Positions 59,509-64,000 of a stretch of 64,000 bases of DNA are shown here, in pieces; position 1 is the first letter of the stretch; each line of letters begins with the position of its first letter. A program made the translations under genes and the position numbers. Origin of the DNA: Ectocarpus siliculosus (taxonomy: Eukaryota > Sar > Phaeophyceae > Ectocarpales > Ectocarpaceae); contig FN649726.1 of the NCBI GenBank assembly GCA_000310025.1, positions 2,216,546 through 2,280,545 of the forward strand. Direction: 5' to 3'. The notes beneath the pieces were generated by a model. The model was not told the DNA's origin and did not search any database. It saw only the letters and a list, made by a program, of their open reading frames with translations.

Positions 59509-61664
59509 ATACTCGGGCTTTGTGATAAACCGATTCCTTCGGGATTTACGTGGCTCGTGGCACGGCATTCTTGTTTTGTTGTCCAGCGTTGCACAGTCCG
59601 CCGCTGGTTCGGCTTGTGGGATATTTCAGAAATGGGAATTGATCAAAATCACGAAGTCTGTGTAAAATCACCGGGTATTGGTTTCATTTCATATGGTTGG
59701 GACATGGTGCCTGTGGTGCAGTGTTCATCTTTGGATACTGGTGTGTAGGCCGTAGACGCCTCTTTGGTCAGAGTCTCCGTACAACATGATGACTGCAAAG
59801 CATCTGATGAGCACGGAAAACCAGAGAGCCTTGTGTACTCACCAACGGACTCTTAAAATGCAACAGCAGTAGGAGACCAGGATACAAGTCGGGCCTGGTT
59901 TGTGCACCAACGTGTTGTATCCTAGAGTATCTCATACGAAAACGTGCGGGTCGTCCACACGGCAGAAATACATGAGGTACACATGACAAAAGTTGCCAGG
60001 TAGAGGAGGATGGTAGCAAACGAATCGCAACCAAGAGCGAACTGAACGAGAGGGCGGAAATATATAGCCATCCTCAGGTGTACAGGAGTGCCGGCCCGAT
60101 CACAAGAACTAACCTCACGGGAAATGGAAGCTCAGTTTTGTGAGAAAAAATGGCGTAGAAAGTGCGCTCACACGCTGGCATCACACTAAATGCTCCTCTT
60201 TGTGGCAGCAAAAGCAATAAATAGCCTGTGCTCGGTTGTTACGACGTGCGGTTTTCGCGTTTTGCTCAAATTTCAGTTTCGTAAAGCGGGCCGGCACTAC
60301 CTGTAGTCCACCGTACAGCGCGACTCAGATGTTCATTGGCACCACGTGAAAAATGATGCGGTCAAGACCTCAACGTGCGACGGCACCACTCAAGGGATCT
60401 CCCGTGCGCGATTTTCGTTTCGGAATAATGTGAATTGCGTGGGAACAAGAGAAATAGGCGTAACACGCCCCCGGGAACACTTCCAAGGCGGGGGGAGTGT
60501 CGCATTTGTCTCACAAACTCGCGGCTATCCGAAGACGCGCTAGGATTCGAACTCGAGAATTGGGCGCTTTTAGTTTTTTTAGGGGGCGGGCCAGTCCAAT
60601 CGAGAGTAGCCCACCGTTCGAGGTTAGCAAGGAACTTTTTATTCTTGCGGAATTACTCTTCAAACGGTTTTGCAAGCCGTAAGTGTAAAACGTGTCGCGG
60701 AACCCCGTTGTTTTGGTGGGGGAGGTATTGGCACATCAACCTAAAAGAAGAGGCATCACATTTGCCCATACCCGAAAATGACCAAAAAAAAATGCACAAA
60801 ATTATGTATGTTGTACGTTGACAGATAATTGGCCACATTGTCACATCATGTCGTGAGCAAGGCCGAAGCGACAATTACTGCCGTGTCAACGAAGTGAAAG
60901 TCACAATAACACAGGCTGGCCGCGGCGCCTCAACAGACGAGCACCGTGAGCCAAGTCAAACAGCAGGATCTGTTGCTCCTGCGTTTCCCGTGTGTACTCC
61001 CAAAAGATGCGTGGTGTGCAAATCATGTTTCGAACGCTGGACTCAACACACGCATTTGACGACACGTCAGACAAGCCTCGCACAACATCCATGTATCGAC
61101 AACAAAATACACACGCGATCCACACACGAGCGTATAAAGCACGCGATGAATCAATAACTCGTCTGCCCCCAACAAAAGAGCGAGGTGCCAAAGGTAAAAA
61201 TATTAGCACGTTGGAGTATCGTGCAAGACATTTCCAACTCGTGTTAATTTGCTTTCACTCGACTCAAGCGACTCAACAGCACTCTTCTACGAGTTCTAGC
61301 GACTTAAAACATCTCCACCAACATGGACAGGAGCAAAAAAAATTCAAGAACCGATACAGTCCGTATTCACAAATGCGGATCGTAGAACGCTCAACAGATC
61401 GCGCAACGGTAAAAATCACATGTTGCTCTGGGCAAGAGACGCATAGGCCGACAATTTTTTGTCGGCGCTGTCGGGCCAAGGTGAACCCCCACACACTTCA
61501 TCATCACCGGTTACCTGCCCCCCACTTCTAACGCGGTTTTTCCATGGGTTTTAACTCTCAACCATCGGCTACGACGCCGCAACCTTCCAACGACAAAGAC
61601 ACTACCATCCGTCCCTCTTATGCCCCTGCCCCCGTGGAAACAACCAACACTCGCATCGATTTGT
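59509..61664. other. Convergent spacer between LarC and FtsH
   Basis: This 2.2-kb interval holds both 3' ends. A reverse TACTGCTGT copy is at 59863-59871. A box B-like match (minus, near 60543-60553) has no paired box A or cloverleaf. Nothing else recognised. Confidence 0.45.
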
Positions 61665-64000
61665 TTAGAAGTAGTCAGACACAGGCTTCTGGAACGGCAA
61701 CTTCGTCTGCTCTGCAGGGCCGTCGTACTCCCGGTAGGGCGCCGTCTCGATCCCGTTCTCAGCGATCATCAACGACAGCTCCTCGGAAGTAACGGTGTCC
61801 TGGTCGAGCAACTTCTGGGCGAGCTTGTCCATCAATTCCTTGTTGTCCGTTAGGATGGTCTTGGCGCGGAAGTACGCCTGGTTGACCAATCGCTCGACCT
61901 CCATGTTGACGCGCACGTTCATCGTCGGTCCCCACTGCTCCCCCTCCATTCCGTCCATCCCCATGTTGACCACGAAGGGGCCGATCTCCTCGCTCATGCC
62001 CCACTGTGTCACCATCCGGAAGGCGATGTTGGCCACCTGCTGGAAGTCGTTGGACGCACCAGTCGTCACCTGAAAAGAGAAAATGCAAGGTAATATTTTC
62101 GACGGGGCGCGGGAGAGGGGGTGGGTAAGATGGCAGAAGAGGTTGGTTGATCAAGAGGACATGCGTCGTGTGTGGAATTCTTACAAGTCGCACTTCTGAC
62201 GGTTAGACGTTAGCTACACGGGATTTTGAACATGCTGTGGTCGGATCGCTTGCAATTCACGTTCTGTTTTTTTTTTTGCTGTGGAACCGACCACACATGG
62301 ACCGCAAACATCTTTGCTGTACCAGAGAATTGCGGGAAGAGGGGAAAGGGGGTCACTAAGCATTTCTTTGGACAACACCGGGGGGCAGCAGGGTGAAAAA
62401 TCTTTATCGTAGTGCTCATGATGCAAAACGTTGTGCACTTACGAGCTTGACGAGTAATCGATCATCGGCACTACCAACGAGAACAGGTGGTTGCACACGG
62501 ACTATGAGAAATTGTCGTCGACTGGTGCTTGCTGCCTGTGTCTTTGACAGGATCATCGGCTCAATTAACAGGCAGAAAAGAAAGTTTCGCAACATTAGTT
62601 TACCAACCGAATGGCGGCGGAGGGATCTACAGCTAATGCGTCTTTATGGCAGACTCTGTAAAGCAAACCATGCACAAACGCTGCATGCTCGCTTCTCACG
62701 TGGGACAAAGGCAAGTTCAAATTGAGCATGTCTTGCGTATTGAGTACCGTACCTCGCAATCGAAGCTCTCTTGTTACGTATCGGTATAAATCAGAGTACA
62801 GAAAAAAAGACAGCGCAAAAATACTGCTGTACCAGGATTTTCACGTGAAATAATCATCAAGGGGGGGGGGCGTGGGAAGAAACTATGAACAGAGCAGAAT
62901 GCAACATTTACTGCTGCAGCGGCATAAAAACGTGGACCAATGTGTACATGCAGAACTTACAAGGCGATCATATGCGTACGCCCGGCAACTAAATACGTTA
63001 TTTTTATCACACCGCGAAGAGATCGCAGCAAACCGCAACAAAAAATGTTTCTCGCCTGGTCCTCGCCGAACATCACCTCCTCCGCAAGGCGTCCGCCCAG
63101 CGCCACAGCCAGCTGCGACTCCATGTACACCTTGGAGTACAGCCCGCACTCCAGTCGCTCCTCGGAAGGCGAGAAGAACGTCAGTCCGCCCGCTCCGTTC
63201 GTTCGCGGCACAATAGTCACCTTCTGCACGGTGTCGTAGTCGGGCATCAGCGCTCCCACGATGGCGTGGCCGGCCTCGTGGTAAGCCACAATGGTGCGCA
63301 TCTGCTCGTCGACGCGGGCGCCCTTCTTCTCGAGACCCACCAGCAGGCGGTCCACCGCACCGTCGACGTCCTCCCACTCGATGCTGGGCACGGGGCGCTG
63401 CTTGCGCGCGGCGAAGATGGCCGCCTCGTTGAGCAGGTTCTTGAGCTGGGCGCCGGAGAAGCCGGGGGTGCGGCGAGCGATGCCCTCGATGTCCACGTCG
63501 GGTGCAAGAGGCTTGCCGCGGGCGTGCACCTTCAGGATGGCCACGCGGCCCTGGAAGTTGGGCAGGTCCACCAGCACCCTGCGGTCGAAGCGGCCGGGGC
63601 GGAGGAGGGCGTCGTCGAGGATATCGATACGGTTGGTGGCAGCCATGACGATCACACCGGGGTTGCCGACGAAGCCGTCCATCTCCACGAGCATCTGGTT
63701 CAGCGTCTGCTCGCGTTCGTCGTTGCCGCCGGCCATGCCGCTGCCGCGCTGCCGGCCGACGGCGTCGATTTCGTCGATGAAGATGATGCACGGAGAGTTC
63801 TCCTTCGCCTTGTCGAACAAGTCGCGCACGCGTGCCGCACCCACGCCCACGAACATCTCAACGAACTCAGATCCGGAGGTGGCGATGAAGGGCACGCCAG
63901 CCTCGCCGGCCACGGCACGAGCGATGAGAGTCTTACCGGTACCGGGTGGGCCCTCGAGGATCACGCCGCGAGGGATCTTGGCGCCGACCTTGGTGTACTT
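61665..64000 (-). CDS. ftsH: FtsH AAA+ zinc metalloprotease, 5' end outside window
   Basis: Membrane-anchored ATP-dependent protease that degrades damaged membrane proteins, in plastids including photosystem II D1. Visible exons on the minus strand are 64000-63056 and 62069-61665; the N-terminal membrane segments lie beyond the window. Seen in order: Walker A GPPGTGKT, the pore loop [17 protein letters not shown], Walker [17 protein letters not shown], the second region of homology with [18 protein letters not shown], the zinc site HEAGH, and [15 protein letters not shown]. The last exon continues [16 protein letters not shown] and ends SDYF. All key residues are present. The motif set resembles chloroplast FtsH more than mitochondrial types. 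The 986-bp intron (62070-63055) has a GC donor (CAG|GCGAGA) with a normal AG acceptor. Plastid location is inferred, since the targeting peptide is not in view. Confidence 0.92.

Noticed and set aside
60535-60620. Second tRNA-like element
   Set aside because: Only a box B-like match is present; no box A at proper spacing and no cloverleaf.
1-64000. CRISPR arrays, rRNA genes, bacterial operons
   Set aside because: None present; intron structure and plastid-targeting peptides show nuclear eukaryotic DNA.

Overview
This window is nuclear DNA from a complex photosynthetic eukaryote, most likely a brown alga (Phaeophyceae). Three observations support this. Genes are rich in introns with clean GT-AG borders. 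Two proteins begin with a signal peptide followed by a Phe-containing cleavage motif (CA|FVHP in GrpE, LS|FVG in RbfA), the bipartite plastid-targeting signature of algae with secondary red plastids. Neighbouring genes alternate strands, a tendency I recall being reported for Ectocarpus. The species assignment is inference.

Layout. 0.4-3.6 kb: a minus-strand patatin-like lipase in at least five exons, one of only 25 nt; its 5' end is unresolved. 5.3-6.2 kb: a minus-strand FNIP-repeat protein. 9284-13959: a complete-looking pogo-type (Tc1/mariner superfamily) DNA transposon with 23-bp terminal inverted repeats, TA target duplication, subterminal repeat arrays and a three-exon DDD transposase carrying two one-base shifts. 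14-25 kb: gene-poor DNA with a diverged duplicated cassette (16.3 and 17.2 kb), microsatellites and a Ty3/gypsy-like fossil near 23.2-23.9 kb. 25.6-28.7 kb: U5 snRNP 40-kDa protein (SNRNP40), plus strand. 29.4-32.2 kb: plastid-type GrpE, minus. 32.7-51.6 kb: a giant HERC-type HECT ubiquitin ligase, plus, 12 exons and about 4,959 residues. 53.2-54.1 kb: plastid-type RbfA, minus. 54.2-59.5 kb: LarC (nickel-pincer cofactor nickel insertase), plus, ten exons. 61.7 kb to the window edge: FtsH AAA metalloprotease, minus, 5' end outside the window.

Working together. GrpE (Hsp70 exchange factor), RbfA (30S maturation) and FtsH (membrane protein quality control) would all serve plastid proteostasis. 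RbfA and LarC start 175 bp apart and diverge, so they probably share a promoter region; GrpE and the HERC gene diverge across 446 bp. SNRNP40 and the HERC ligase are housekeeping functions of splicing and ubiquitin signalling. The gene models were assembled by hand from reading frames, splice-site phase and family motifs. Every internal junction listed keeps phase, but none has been tested against transcripts.
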